Position numbers and translations under genes: made by a program. Shown piece by piece: positions 39,317 to 48,825 of a stretch of 64,000 bases of DNA. The DNA comes from Streptomyces griseoluteus (GTDB lineage Bacteria > Actinomycetota > Actinomycetes > Streptomycetales > Streptomycetaceae). The stretch is from NCBI GenBank assembly GCA_000717735.1, contig JOBE01000031.1:1-64000 (forward strand), written 5' to 3'. The notes under the pieces were generated by a model. It was not told the DNA's origin. It saw nothing but the letters and a program-made list of their open reading frames with translations, and searched no databases. Every line of letters begins with the position of its first letter. Within the stretch, counting starts at the first letter, position 1.

Positions 39317-39700
39317 ATGGGCGATCTCGGGCGAGATGATCCACGCTGGACACCTGCCGCCTCGATGCCCCAATCCCTTGTCGTACAGCCGTCGTTCGCC
39401 GTCGCCCTGATGGCCGCCTCGTTCCGCTCGGAACAGGCCGCGCGGGCCCAGACGCAGTTGTGGACGGACCGGTACGCCCAGTGCGAGATCATCGTCGAGC
39501 GCGCCGTCGAGCGCGGTGAACTCCCCGCACAGCCCACGGACGCACGGAGCCTGCTGATCGCCGCCACTGCGCCGCTCTACCACCAGCTGGTGCTCCTGCG
39601 CGCCGATCCGGACCCGCACCTCCCGAAACGGGCCGCGGAGGCGGCAGTCCTGGCAGCTGGCGCGGGCGCCTTCTCCGTCCGTCGAACGCGGCCCCTCTAG
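39317..39700 (+). pseudogene. TetR-family regulator fragment (C-terminal ligand domain only)
   Basis: 127 codons. The part from FAVALMAASFRSEQAARAQ through IIVERAVERGELPAQPTDARSLL and APLYHQLVLL resembles the C-terminal domain of TetR regulators. The N-terminal helix-turn-helix is absent, and the sequence before it looks like random codons. It is probably a truncated remnant with no DNA-binding function. Confidence 0.55.
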
Positions 39701-40151
39701 CGTGCGACTGTGGACGGTGTCCTGGCACTCCTTTGCCACGTTCTTCTTCTCGTGCGCCTCCAAGGCCTGGTGCTCGGGTCCGAGGCCCTCGAAGGAGGCC
39801 AGGAGTCCTGCGACAACGACAGAGAGACCGTCACCTTCGGCGGGGAGATGCTCGGGTCATCGTCGGCCTTCTGGTTCGTTCGCTCGCCGCACGCGAGGAC
39901 GCGGCGGATGCTCGCGCCCTCGTACCCAACAGCCTGAGGCCTCAGAGGGTCGGGGTGCGGGCACCTGGTCCCTGCCGTCTGACGGTCAGTCAGGAACGAG
40001 TGAGCATCGGGAAGCGCGCCCGGGACTCGGGTGGAGCCGGTGTTCCGCCCGCCCGCACCCACCCGTACCCGTACAACCATTCGGGGTACCGGGCGGTCTC
40101 ACCCCCGGGCGCCACGAATGGCACGTCCGATGACACCACCCTGGGGGCTTC
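39701..40151. other. Intergenic, no gene seen
   Basis: About 450 bases. Open frames here are short on both strands, lack ribosome sites and resemble no family I know. It presumably carries the promoter of the secreted FG-GAP protein at its right end. Confidence 0.4.
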
Positions 40152-41852
40152 TTGAACCACACCACCCACACCGCCCTCGCCACCGGCTCTCGCGGCCGCC
40201 GCCGCGCCCTCGGCGTCGCCCTGGCCGTCCTCGCCTCCTCCGCCGCGCTCGCGACGGTCACGGCGACACCGGCCCAGGCCGAGGAGACCCCGGCGCCGTA
40301 CCCGAGCCGGCAGCGTGTCGCCTTCGTCGAGCAGAAGGACGTCGACGGGGTACGCACGAGCACGATCGTCACGGTCTACCCCGACGGTACGGGCCGGCGC
40401 GAGATCGCCCCCGTCGGCGGGCGGGGCAACAGGCCCCAGGGCGAGATCACCGGACTCACCTTCTCTCCCGACGGCCTGCGGATGGCCTTCATCGCGCACG
40501 ACGGCGCTCCGGACATCTGGACCGCGGCCGCCGACGGAACCAACGCCACCGTCTCCCAGAGCGATGTCGACGAGCCGGGAAGCCGGCTGGACGGGCTCGA
40601 CTGGAGCGACGACGGACGGAACCTCTACCTGAGCTTCCGCCCCGTGGAGGGCAAGACCCAGTCCCGGCTCATGCGGACGAGCATCGGCAGCCCCTACCGC
40701 ACCTACGTCTTCGCACCGGAAAACGATCGGGACGGAGAGGCGGACGTCGCCTGGGACGGCCGTCTCGCCTTCGTGCGCGGCGGTGTCATCCACCTCTGGG
40801 ACCCGCGCAAGGGCGGCGAGCCCCGGCCCCTCGGACGGGGAAGCCACCCCGAGTTCGCGGCGGACGGGCTCTCGCTCGCCTACGTGAACGGCGACGACGG
40901 CTCGTACGACATCCACCAGTTCGAACTGAGCTCCGGCAGTACGGACGTCAGCACACAGGGCCAGGACATCCGGGACTTCGCGCTCTCTCCGTACGGCCAC
41001 CTCGTCGCCCGTGGCTCCGGCGGGGAGAAGCCCCAGGCGGTCGTCGGTGACGTGGTGCTCTCCGGCCCGGACGTCACGGTCTCCCCGGTCACGTGGGCCG
41101 TCCCGCCGGGGTCGACCCCGTGGGGGCAGCGACCGCACGACCACGGCGGGACGTTCCTGCCCGACGTGCTCGCGCAGGACGTCTCCGGTGTCGTCTGGCG
41201 CTACGAGAGCAACGGCAGGGGCGGACTGCAGCCTCGGGTGAAGTCCGAGTGGGGCTGGACGGGCCACCGCTTCACGGCCGTCGGAGACCTGAGCGGAGAC
41301 GGCTGGGGCGACGCGCTCGTCCAGGACCCCTCCGGCGACCTGTGGCGGCTCGACGGCTCCATGTGGGGTTTCCAGACGAAGGCGAAGATCGGCTGGGGGT
41401 GGAAGAACCTCCGGCTCACCGGCACCGGCGACATGAACGCCGACGGTTCCCCTGACGTCATCGCCGTCGACCCCGCCGGAGCCCTGTGGGTCTACCGAGG
41501 CGACGGCGCGGGAGGCTTCCAGCCCCGCTTCCAGCACGGAACGGGCTACCAGAACTACCGGCTGACGGCCGTCGGCCCCCTCGCCGGCGACGGCCACCCG
41601 GGCGTCCTCGCGCAGAAGAGCAACGGAGACCTCTACCTCTACACCCGGCACATGAACAGCAGGACCCTGATCGGCTGGGGCTGGCAGAACCTGACGCTGA
41701 CCGGCGTCGGCGACCTGACCGGCGACGGGATTCCCGACGTCCTCGCCCGCGACACCGCCGGTGTCCTGTGGCGGTACGACGGGAACGGCACGGGCGGCCT
41801 GAAGACCCGCGTGAAGATCGGCTGGGGCTGGAACGGCCTCTCCACGTTCTGA
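40152..41852 (+). CDS. Secreted WD40-like/FG-GAP repeat protein
   Basis: 566 aa from a TTG preceded by GGGGG. Residues 1-43 form a signal peptide with an RGRRR n-region, an Ala/Leu-rich core and the cleavage-like sequence TPAQA-EE. Residues about 50-320 carry TolB/PD40-like beta-propeller repeats (ITGLTFSPDGLRMAF, LDWSDDGRNLYL). Residues about 330-566 hold at least four FG-GAP/VCBS-like repeats of the form GWGW...LTGxGDxxGDGxPDVLAxD...LWRYDGNG, with Asp-rich loops that typically bind calcium. The ligand is unknown; such proteins are exported and often bind carbohydrate or the cell surface. A strong hairpin follows the stop. Confidence 0.88.
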   Translation: MNHTTHTALATGSRGRRRALGVALAVLASSAALATVTATPAQAEETPAPYPSRQRVAFVEQKDVDGVRTSTIVTVYPDGTGRREIAPVGGRGNRPQGEITGLTFSPDGLRMAFIAHDGAPDIWTAAADGTNATVSQSDVDEPGSRLDGLDWSDDGRNLYLSFRPVEGKTQSRLMRTSIGSPYRTYVFAPENDRDGEADVAWDGRLAFVRGGVIHLWDPRKGGEPRPLGRGSHPEFAADGLSLAYVNGDDGSYDIHQFELSSGSTDVSTQGQDIRDFALSPYGHLVARGSGGEKPQAVVGDVVLSGPDVTVSPVTWAVPPGSTPWGQRPHDHGGTFLPDVLAQDVSGVVWRYESNGRGGLQPRVKSEWGWTGHRFTAVGDLSGDGWGDALVQDPSGDLWRLDGSMWGFQTKAKIGWGWKNLRLTGTGDMNADGSPDVIAVDPAGALWVYRGDGAGGFQPRFQHGTGYQNYRLTAVGPLAGDGHPGVLAQKSNGDLYLYTRHMNSRTLIGWGWQNLTLTGVGDLTGDGIPDVLARDTAGVLWRYDGNGTGGLKTRVKIGWGWNGLSTF

Positions 41853-41912
41853 TCCCCTCCCCCCGGGGATCAACAGGCGCCCCGCCCCCCCACTCCCCTG
41901 GGGCGGGGCGCC
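41851..41912 (+). terminator. Two consecutive hairpins after the FG-GAP gene
   Basis: The first hairpin, GATCCCC/GGGGATC (41851-41871), overlaps the stop codon. The second has 13-base arms, GGCGCCCCGCCCC and GGGGCGGGGCGCC (41876-41912). There is no U-tract, as is usual in Streptomyces terminators. Confidence 0.75.
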
Positions 41913-42072
41913 GTCGTCATCTCGCACTCGACCTCGCCCCCGATTTCGCCGTACGGGCGACCCGCCGCGCGATCCCCTCCGCGCCGGTCGCCGAATCCCT
42001 GAACATCGACGTCGCCACCGGGACTGTCGCCAAGCCAAGCGTTCCTGCTCCTACAGAACGACGAGGCGACCT

Positions 42073-42936
42073 GTGGCCGGCTACCCATGGGGCGGATCCA
42101 GCGAGGTCTCCTCATCACATTGCCAGGCGGGCCTCACGTCCTTCAGGCTCGCTCGCGTGCATGTCACCAGCTTCGACGGACTCCGCATCGCCTTCGAGAC
42201 AGCCGGATGTGGAGCGCCTCTCGTTCTGCTGCACGGTTTCTTCGGTGACCGGTCCACGTGGTGGTCCGCCGGCCATGTCGAGGCCTTGGCCGACCGCTAC
42301 CGGCTCGTGGTCATCGACGCCAGAGGGCATGGCGCAAGCGACGCACCCCACGATGTGGACAGCTACCGAATCTCCAGACAGGTGGACGACGTCCTGGCCG
42401 TACTCGACGCACTCGACATCGACCAGGCGGCCGCGTGGGGGGCGAGTATGGGCGGGATCGTCGGCTTGAACATGCTCGCCGGCCACCCGGAACGAGTCGC
42501 CGGACTAGTCGTCGGTGGCGCCCACGCGGACAGGCCGGCGACGGACCAGGCCGAGGTCGAGGCCGAGGCGCGACTGCTGCGCGAGCAGGGCACGGCACCG
42601 TTCATCCGCCGGATGGAGCGGCTCGGCAGCCTGCCGACCTGGATGCGTACGGCGATGAAGGACGCCGACCCCCATGCCCTCGCCGCGCTGACCATGGCAC
42701 TCGATACCCGCAACGGCGTCTTGGACACACTGTCATGGTCCGCCGACCTGCCGCCGTTGCTGCTGCTTGCCGGCGATCGAGACCCTCGACTTCCGGCGAT
42801 CCGGCGCACTGCCACGCAGATTCGTGGTGCTCGCCTGGCCGAGCTCACCGACTGCGGCCACTTCGACACCTTTGCCAGGAGCGACCTCATTGTTCCTGTC
42901 GTCCGTGCGTTCCTGGAGAAGGTTCCCTTCCACTGA
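42073..42936 (+). CDS. Alpha/beta hydrolase
   Basis: 287 aa from a GTG with GAGG seven bases upstream. The fold is clear: oxyanion-hole HGFFGD near residue 54, nucleophile elbow GASMGG with Ser125, acid loop GDRDP with Asp235/Asp237, and catalytic His263 in DCGHFDTF. This is the complete catalytic triad of a soluble esterase/hydrolase of the ordinary single-domain type; there is no signal peptide. The first about 28 residues are not family-like, so a start at the GTG of VHVTSFDG (42157) is possible, but that one lacks a ribosome site. The substrate cannot be told. Confidence 0.87.
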   Translation: MAGYPWGGSSEVSSSHCQAGLTSFRLARVHVTSFDGLRIAFETAGCGAPLVLLHGFFGDRSTWWSAGHVEALADRYRLVVIDARGHGASDAPHDVDSYRISRQVDDVLAVLDALDIDQAAAWGASMGGIVGLNMLAGHPERVAGLVVGGAHADRPATDQAEVEAEARLLREQGTAPFIRRMERLGSLPTWMRTAMKDADPHALAALTMALDTRNGVLDTLSWSADLPPLLLLAGDRDPRLPAIRRTATQIRGARLAELTDCGHFDTFARSDLIVPVVRAFLEKVPFH

Positions 42937-42990
42937 GCTGCTTGGGCGGCCGCGGGAGGCCCGTCGTGAAGTCGGCACGCGGCAGCCAGG

Positions 42991-43157
42991 TCAACTCGCC
43001 GTGCCTCCATCAGCATCGGTCCACGTGGCCGCAAGTTCGGCCTGCTTCAGAACGACCGGCTCCCGTCGGGCGGCGGCATGACAGTGAGCCTGCCGCAGGC
43101 TGTCATGGCGAGGGCCATGGCGAGCAAGATCAGCGCAGTACGACGGTGACGCGACAC
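42991..43157 (-). pseudogene. Truncated, frameshifted lipoprotein gene remnant
   Basis: From the GTG at 43157 the reverse strand gives VSRHRRTALILLAMALAMTACG, a good lipoprotein signal with lipobox MTAC, which stops soon after. The shifted frame continues with LKQAELAATWTDADGGTAS and then a TGA at 42993. The LAxTWTDADGG segment is the usual start of the mature part of a common Streptomyces lipoprotein family. Signal and mature start are thus in different frames and the rest is missing. Confidence 0.5.
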
Positions 43158-43284
43158 CCTCCACCCCTAGCGGGTTCCGCAGGCCGCGTGCGCGACCGGT
43201 GAGCACAAGAGCGCACGCCGCACCCTGACACAGAGCTTTGAACGCGTTCACGTCTCAGCTGTCGGGGGCTCTACTTCACGAGTC

Positions 43285-43626
43285 GTGAGGCATCGAGTGA
43301 GAACGAGTACCGCCGCCGGGCGGAAAAGGCCCGACAAGTCGGCCGGTTCCGCACTATGCCGGTCTCGCCGCCCTGGGCGCGACCTCGCCGTCGGCGATGA
43401 CATAAAGGCGCTCGACCCGGACACCAACGGCTCCATCACCCGGGTTGAGCGGATCGCCTACTACGACCAACGCGACGACCCGAAGGCGAGCCCGGATGCC
43501 TTCTTCGACGCCGACAAGCACAAGGAGGACGGGCTCATCGAGCGGCACGAGTTGAGGCGGAATGTCCGTTCCGCCGCTGGGGATGCGCCCCGGAGGCAGG
43601 CCGGGCCGGGCCACCAGGTGAAGTGA
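43285..43626 (+). CDS. Small EF-hand-like protein or remnant
   Basis: 113 codons from a GTG. The central part has two calcium-loop-like stretches, DPDTNGSITRVE (residues about 45-56) and DADKHKEDGLIERHEL (about 75-90), spaced like an EF-hand pair; the second loop has an insertion. The N-terminal 35 residues are Arg/Ser-rich with no export signal, and no clear ribosome site is present. It may be a decayed copy of a Streptomyces EF-hand protein. Confidence 0.35.
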   Translation: MRHRVRTSTAAGRKRPDKSAGSALCRSRRPGRDLAVGDDIKALDPDTNGSITRVERIAYYDQRDDPKASPDAFFDADKHKEDGLIERHELRRNVRSAAGDAPRRQAGPGHQVK

Positions 43627-44001
43627 CGGGCGGGACGGGCGCCGCCAAAGCGTCCGCAGCGGTCCGGCGGAGCCACAGAAGGCCTTCATGGCCGCCGTCC
43701 CGGCCGGGCCGAGGGCTGGGGCGAGCATCGCGACCAGGACGTGGGCGCCTCGATCGCATGCCGGGCCTCGGCTCGGTACGGACCTGCGCGAGGCGATCGC
43801 CGTCCGCGCCGAACGCCGCAGACCCTCCCGGACGAGCAGGGTGCCGCGATGGGAGGCATTTGTGGATGCGAACGTGGTCGCGAGCCTCCAGCGCACGGTC
43901 CCGGCGCTGGCCGGCACGCTGGGCATCACGGGATGGTACGAGCGGTGCGATGCAGGATGAGTCCGAAGATCACCACCCGTCACCGGCCGGGGCCGGCCGG
44001 A
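43627..44001. other. Intergenic, no gene seen
   Basis: Open frames on both strands lack family resemblance. A plus-strand tail ending near 43960 reads as a plausible protein end (FVDANVVASLQRTVPALAGT), but nothing upstream supports a start. Confidence 0.3.
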
Positions 44002-44286
44002 TCAGTCGCGGTACTCGCAGAGATAGGCGGTCTCCACGGCCACCTTGAGCTGGAACTTGCTGTCAGCAGGGACGTTGAACCGGCTGCCGGCGTCGAACTT
44101 CTCCCACGTGTCGGAGCCGGGGAGCTTGACGGTCAGCGCGCCGGAGACCACGTGCATGATCTCCCGCTTTGCGGTACCGAACTCGTACTCACCGGCAGCC
44201 ATGACTCCCACCGTCGCGGGGCCTTCGCTGCCCTCGAACGCGATCGACTTGACCGTGCCATCGAAGTACTCGTTGACCTTGAACAT
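44002..44286 (-). CDS. ppnP: Pyrimidine/purine nucleoside phosphorylase PpnP (DUF1255)
   Basis: 94 aa, exactly the family's usual length. The ATG at 44286 has AGGAGG six bases upstream; the in-frame ATG two codons earlier would touch the ribosome site and is rejected. Family landmarks: the N-terminal [14 protein letters not shown], then [53 protein letters not shown] and the closing AYLCEYRD. The cupin-like enzyme splits nucleosides with phosphate to base and ribose-1-phosphate. It stands alone, with no operon partner. Confidence 0.93.
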   Translation of the reverse strand: MFKVNEYFDGTVKSIAFEGSEGPATVGVMAAGEYEFGTAKREIMHVVSGALTVKLPGSDTWEKFDAGSRFNVPADSKFQLKVAVETAYLCEYRD

Positions 44287-44791
44287 GCGCATCCTCCTGG
44301 AAGCCGAGTCGATACGGGGACGCACGGCCGGCTCCCCTGGCAGGCAAGGCTACGTGTCGGCCGCGCCCTGCGCCCCACCCGAAGTCGGCGAGTAGGGAGG
44401 CCCGGTGCTCGGCCTCGTCTTGCCCGCGCAGCCACGCCAGCCCATGAGCTCCGTCAGCTGCGTTCTCTCCCTTTCGTGACAGTGAGCACGAGCAACAGAA
44501 CCCAGCCCTCATCTGCCCTGCATCCATCGCCGAGCAGTTGCGCCAGTGTCCCTCGTCACCGTGGCGAACCGGGCTGCCTGGGCCACCGGACCGGTGACGG
44601 TGACCTCGTCGGCGACGGCGGCCACGCCGTTGACGTTGCCGGTGACGAGGACGATCTTCCCGCGTTCCTCCTGCGAGGCGACCTCCCTCCGGACCGGCTC
44701 AGAATCCACGATCAAGCCTCAGTGCCGGCCGCGGACCGGAATTTGATGTAACTACGGGACGTCGCTGCCCCTCGTCGATGACCATGGGGCC
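44287..44791. other. Intergenic; possible dehydrogenase-like remnant on the minus strand
   Basis: About 500 bases without an intact gene. On the minus strand, 44715-44509 reads GKIVLVTGNVNGVA and later ARFATVTRD, which loosely recalls the start of an NmrA-type NAD(P)-binding protein. The glycine motif is imperfect and the frame ends quickly, so it is at best a relic. Confidence 0.25.
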
Positions 44792-45073
44792 ATGCGAGCC
44801 ATCTGGAACAACATGACCATCGCCGAGAGCGAAGACACTGTCGTTGTCGAAGGCAACCACTACTTCCCCCGCTCAGCGCTGCGCGAAGACGTGCTACGCG
44901 ATTCGGACACGCACACGATCTGTTCATGGAAGGGGCAGGCGTCCTATTACGCCCTGGAAGGTGACGGTGTCCGCAGCGAGGACGCCGTCTGGTACTACCC
45001 CGACCCTGAGAGCGGGGCGGAGATGGTCCGCGACCGGGTCGCCTTCTGGAAAGACGTCCAGGTTGTGGAATGA
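44792..45073 (+). CDS. DUF427 domain protein
   Basis: 93 aa, normal for single-domain members. It carries the family block from IAESEDTVVVEGNHYFPRSAL through HTICSWKGQASYYAL to DAVWYYPDPESGAEMVRDRVAFWKDVQVVE. The function of the family is not established. It is a monocistronic unit followed by a perfect palindrome about 70 bases after the stop. Confidence 0.9.
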   Translation: MRAIWNNMTIAESEDTVVVEGNHYFPRSALREDVLRDSDTHTICSWKGQASYYALEGDGVRSEDAVWYYPDPESGAEMVRDRVAFWKDVQVVE

Positions 45074-45901
45074 GCAGCTGCTGAACGACCTGACACGGCC
45101 GCGCAGCTCATACAAGCCGGTCTGACGTGAGGCAGGCGTGACAAGTCGGGAACGGTTCGGCCGAACCGTTCCCGGGACTGCCGTCCGCGACGCACCAGAT
45201 GAGTGCCCGGAGCACCCCGCGCAATATGAGGGATCCCCAATCCCAAGTTTCGGTACGTCCGGGAGGGTTCGCAGCGCGGCGTGCTCGCCGTCCAGGAGTG
45301 CGGACGAAGGGTGAGGCGGCCCGGCGGTACTGCACCCAGTGCCCCATCTGGGCGCCGGGCCTCACCCCCGCACGCCATATCGGCACGGGCTGTCGCCGAC
45401 CCTACGAGACAGACGCGGACGCCGTACCGGGATCGGCCTGTCCGCCGCCCAGACGCCGCCAGGCGGGCCGGGGTTCCGAGGGCCCCCTCGACAGCGGGGG
45501 CGCGATGCTTGGGCGCCGCCTTGCCAGTGCCCTGATCCTGGTCTCGTCGGTCGTGCATGCGCCGACCGTACGCGGCATGTTGCCTGGCTCTGCAGCCACC
45601 CCGCCAGGGCACCACATGTCAGTCGCCGCGAGTCCAGCGATCAAGTGCTGCTTCGTGCCGCGCCCGCCGCGGTGCACTCCGCTCAGATACTCGTCGTCGC
45701 TGAAGTCGGTCCTGATGACCAGAGCCTCGAACGTGTGCGTCCGACGATCTCAGGCAGCACCGTTCACGCCTCTCTGCCGTCGTCGTATCGAGGACTCATC
45801 CATGCCGCGCTGATGGCTCCCCGTCTTCGCCTTGGAGTCTTGGTACCGGAAATGTGGGCTCGGTCATAGCCCTTGAGGTCGCCTGCTGATGAGGTCGGCG
45901 G
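45074..45901. other. Intergenic, no gene seen
   Basis: About 830 bases with only shadow frames. Apart from the long palindrome at 45147-45174, nothing can be supported. The last bases contain the ribosome site of the membrane protein gene. Confidence 0.4.
45147..45174. terminator. Perfect 28-bp palindrome
   Basis: The left half CGGGAACGGTTCGG is followed at once by its exact reverse complement. It lies about 75 bases after the DUF427 stop, so it may act as a terminator hairpin. A palindrome without any central loop bases is equally a candidate protein-binding site. Confidence 0.6.
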
Positions 45902-46369
45902 ATGGTGATCCTCGCCCTCCTCATCGTCGCGGCCCTCGTGGGCTTCGGGCTCGCCGGATACGGTTTCGGCCGACTCGGACAGATCGGGGCGCGCCGGGCC
46001 GACCGGCAAACCCGGCTCAGGTGCGCGGCCGCGCTGGCGGGCGCGGCTGCCGCGGCCGTGTACGCATGGGGGCTGCTGAACCTCGGCCTGGCGATGCTCG
46101 ACACGGACGACAGCGGCACCGACGCCTTCCCCGCCCGGCCCTGCCGGACGGCGAGCGCCCCGGAGGCGGCGGCGGACGTCGTGGGCCATCGGGTCCAGTA
46201 CCTGCCGCCCCGGTACATCTGCCTGCGCCAAAGCGGCGAGAACCACGCGACCGACGACGTACCCGGCTTCGTCGGCCCAGGCGCGGTGGGCCTCGCAGCG
46301 ATCGCAGCCCTCTGCGCCCTCCTCGCCGGCATGACACCGCCGGCCTCTCACCGGACCTCCAGGCAATGA
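45902..46369 (+). CDS. Small membrane protein of unknown function
   Basis: 155 aa. ATG follows GAGG at about 9 bases. Hydrophobic segments at about residues 2-23 (VILALLIVAALVGFGLAGYG), 42-66 and 127-147 predict three membrane spans. Between the second and third is a Cys-containing loop with two cysteines (PARPCRT and PRYICLRQ) that could form an extracytoplasmic disulfide. I do not recognise the family. It is convergent with the DUF4232 lipoprotein gene, with about 200 bases between. Confidence 0.55.
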   Translation: MVILALLIVAALVGFGLAGYGFGRLGQIGARRADRQTRLRCAAALAGAAAAAVYAWGLLNLGLAMLDTDDSGTDAFPARPCRTASAPEAAADVVGHRVQYLPPRYICLRQSGENHATDDVPGFVGPGAVGLAAIAALCALLAGMTPPASHRTSRQ

Positions 46370-46567
46370 TCCGGGTCAGCCGCCCGGCCACCGTCACCTG
46401 GCCCACACCTACCGAACCGCGCCCCCACGGCTCGGAGCACCACGGAAGCTCCGCTTCTGAGCCGATCCGGGCCCGTGCGACATCGCTGAGGTCTTGCCTC
46501 CGCTCTGGCGGCCAGCCGCTGACAGCGACTCCGGACCACCACGCCCCGACGTGCTGGAGGGAGCCCC

Positions 46568-47194
46568 CTACAGGCTTAGCGCGTCCTCGGCGTCGTTCAT
46601 CCATGCGGTGACGGAGTTGGCGTCGGAGACGTTCAGGTGGGGTGTCGCGGCCTTGAGCGGGACCTGCTTCAGGTCGGACTCCGTGTTCATGGTCATCGTG
46701 ATCGAGGAGACCGTCTTGCTCTTGGTGTCCTTGGGGCCGCCCATCAGCCCCGCGTAGGCGGATTGGCCCGGCGCCAGCCTGATGGCTTCCTCGATGCCGG
46801 GGGCCGTGCCGCGCTCCGTCGCGTGTCCGTCCAGGCCGCCGAAGGTCACGACCGGGTGGCCGAGTACCCGGCACGGTTCGGCCGACTTGTTGGTGATCTT
46901 CAGCAGGTAGCTGCTCGTGGTGGGCTCGGCCAGGCTCGCGGTGAACGTCACGTCGTACGTGCTACAGGGAAAGACGTTGTAGTCCGGGTCGGTCGACGGC
47001 GTCGTCGGCGGCGGCGGCTTGGTGGGCGGGGTCGGCTTCGGCGGTTGGGCCGGCGCGGACGGGGAGGTGGAGGTGGTGGGCGTCGCGGTCGGCACGTCGC
47101 TTCCGCCTCCGGCGCTGTCGTCGGAGGGCCCGCAGGCGGTCAGGGCCAGGGTCGACATGGCGACGAGGGCGATGGCTCTGTGAACTCTACTCAT
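46568..47194 (-). CDS. DUF4232-type lipoprotein
   Basis: 208 aa. ATG at 47194 follows GGGGGAAG; the longer open frame upstream is a shadow. Residues 1-21 are a lipoprotein signal with lipobox LTAC (Cys21). Then come a Ser/Thr/Pro/Lys-rich spacer (about 22-70) and a beta-sandwich-like domain with SYLLKITNKSAEPCRVLGHPVVTF and LAPGQSAYAGLM, typical of DUF4232. Two cysteines in the mature domain could pair. It is probably anchored outside the membrane; the function is unknown. It is divergent from the ComB-like gene. Confidence 0.85.
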   Translation of the reverse strand: MSRVHRAIALVAMSTLALTACGPSDDSAGGGSDVPTATPTTSTSPSAPAQPPKPTPPTKPPPPTTPSTDPDYNVFPCSTYDVTFTASLAEPTTSSYLLKITNKSAEPCRVLGHPVVTFGGLDGHATERGTAPGIEEAIRLAPGQSAYAGLMGGPKDTKSKTVSSITMTMNTESDLKQVPLKAATPHLNVSDANSVTAWMNDAEDALSL

Positions 47195-47290
47195 GGTGGT
47201 CTTCCCCCGATGGCAAGAAACGAACTGGGCTGTGTGGGCTCCAGGTTCGCGCGTGTGCTTCACAGTTCGGTGACGGTGTCTTGCCGAATT

Positions 47291-47312
47291 CACCACGGTT
47301 CGTCCCGTGGTG
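47291..47312. promoter_or_regulatory. Inverted repeat CACCACGG-N6-CCGTGGTG in a divergent promoter region
   Basis: Perfect 8-base arms with a 6-base spacer, between the starts of the lipoprotein gene (47194, leftward) and the ComB-like gene (47477, rightward). It is well placed for an operator acting on both. Confidence 0.45.
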
Positions 47313-47476
47313 TCGCCTCTCTCCAGTGGATTCACCGCCGCGCTTCCCCGGTGTTCTTCGTCGTGGTCGGTCAGGACCTGGAGGGGTCTTGCGTCTGCGG
47401 ATGCGTGGGCTCGGGCACCCCCGTTGCATGTGACGTGGGCCACTATCGGGGTGACTCGGGTTGAACCTGCGCGATC

Positions 47477-48187
47477 ATGATCGCAATGGATACTCGTTTC
47501 CTCGGCACCGCCGCGCTGACCGAAGCCCCGTCCGTGGCCGTCGTCATCGACGTCATGCGTGCGTTCACCGTGGCCGCCTGGGCCTTCGGCCAGGGAGCGG
47601 AGAAGATCGTTCTCGCCGAGTCGCTCGATGAAGCCCTCGCGCTCAAGGCTGCCCATCCGGATTGGGCGGCACTCAAGGACGGTCCGGCGGCACCCGGGTT
47701 CGACATGGTCAACTCGCCGGGCCTGCTGCGGTCCATCGACCTTGGCGGCCGGACCGTCGTTCAGAAGACCACCGCCGGCACGGTCGGCGCCCTCGCAGTG
47801 AAGGACGCCTCGCTGGTGCTGTGCGCCGGCTTCGTGGTGGCGGAGGCGACGGCCAGGCTCCTGCGTACACGTGAGTGCGACAGCGTCACGTTCGTGGTCA
47901 CCGGCGAGGACGGGCAGGCCGATGAAGACCTGGCGTGCGCCCAGTACATCGCCCGGAGGGCCACCGAGACCGGGGCGGACGCTGCCGAGTACCTCCACCG
48001 CGCCGCCCGGTCACGCGCCGCCGCCGAGCTGACGCAGGGAGTGCGCCAAGGAGTCCACCCCGATGACGTCGCACTGTGCCTTGAAGTCGACCGGTTCCCC
48101 TTCGCCATGATCGCAGCCCCGGAGGACTCACTCATGGTCCTCCGCCCCTGCGCCGTGCCTGCGCCGAGCGACAACCCCGCGATCTGA
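47477..48187 (+). CDS. comB: 2-phosphosulfolactate phosphatase-family protein (ComB-like)
   Basis: 236 aa. Family landmarks: [18 protein letters not shown] near residue 20, [49 protein letters not shown] and a later [20 protein letters not shown]. In methanogens ComB removes phosphate from 2-phosphosulfolactate in coenzyme M synthesis. Actinomycete homologues have an unclear substrate, so the name reflects family only. Neither the ATG at 47477 nor the ATG three codons later has a good ribosome site; I kept the first. Confidence 0.85.
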   Translation: MIAMDTRFLGTAALTEAPSVAVVIDVMRAFTVAAWAFGQGAEKIVLAESLDEALALKAAHPDWAALKDGPAAPGFDMVNSPGLLRSIDLGGRTVVQKTTAGTVGALAVKDASLVLCAGFVVAEATARLLRTRECDSVTFVVTGEDGQADEDLACAQYIARRATETGADAAEYLHRAARSRAAAELTQGVRQGVHPDDVALCLEVDRFPFAMIAAPEDSLMVLRPCAVPAPSDNPAI

Positions 48188-48339
48188 TCACCGGTTCGGG
48201 AAGCAGACCCGTACCGTGCCGGGAAACAGACCCGTACCGTGCGGGAACCGACACCCGCCGGGTACGGGCAGCTCCCAGATCATCAGCCACTGCCTCCGAC
48301 GGAGGCCCCGGCCGCCGTATCCGGGGTCCTCCCAGCCGC
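48188..48339. other. Intergenic spacer before the ISL3 remnant
   Basis: It starts with a near-direct repeat of about 19 bases containing GACCCGTACCGTGC (48209-48241), which may mark an old insertion junction. No gene is visible. Confidence 0.3.
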
Positions 48340-48450
48340 GCGACCGGGAGTCCGCCGGGTCATCGGCTGGACGATGCGACGCCCCGAGCGGCTGAGCGAC
48401 GAGGAACGCGAGCAGTTCGCCGACGTCCTGGGTCACTGCCCTGGTCGCCG
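48340..48450 (+). pseudogene. ISL3-family transposase C-terminal fragment
   Basis: The frame reads VRRVIGWTMRRPERLSDEEREQFADVLGHCPG, the segment found near the C terminus of ISL3 transposases (typically ...IGWIMRRPxxLxxDERxxLxxLLxxCPEL). Nothing before or after it continues the protein, so only a scrap of the element remains. Confidence 0.6.
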
Positions 48451-48825
48451 GATGTTTGCGCCATCACCCCCACCCGCTGTGCCCCTTGACAGAACTGCTT
48501 CAGGGGTTCGAACGACGACCGGATCGCGCAGGTCGAGCACCACTTCGGAGCGTGTCCGTCGCCGGGCAAGCCCATGACGTTCAGCCCGGGTTCCCAGCCC
48601 TCGGGGACCGAGAACGCGGGTCCGAGGAGCGGCTGGCCTTGTGCAAGGCGGAAACCGCTGTGCATGAAAGGGCGGGGCATGGGCAGCCGCCGGGGCGGGC
48701 CAGTCGCTCAGCGGTGGCCTGGGCCGGTGTCCGTACCGGTTCCGGGGGCGGTCGAGTGTCCGTGGAACCGAGCAGCGGCGTGGCGCCCGGGGCGGGGCAC
48801 GCCGTGTGGGTCGTGGAGGCGGATG

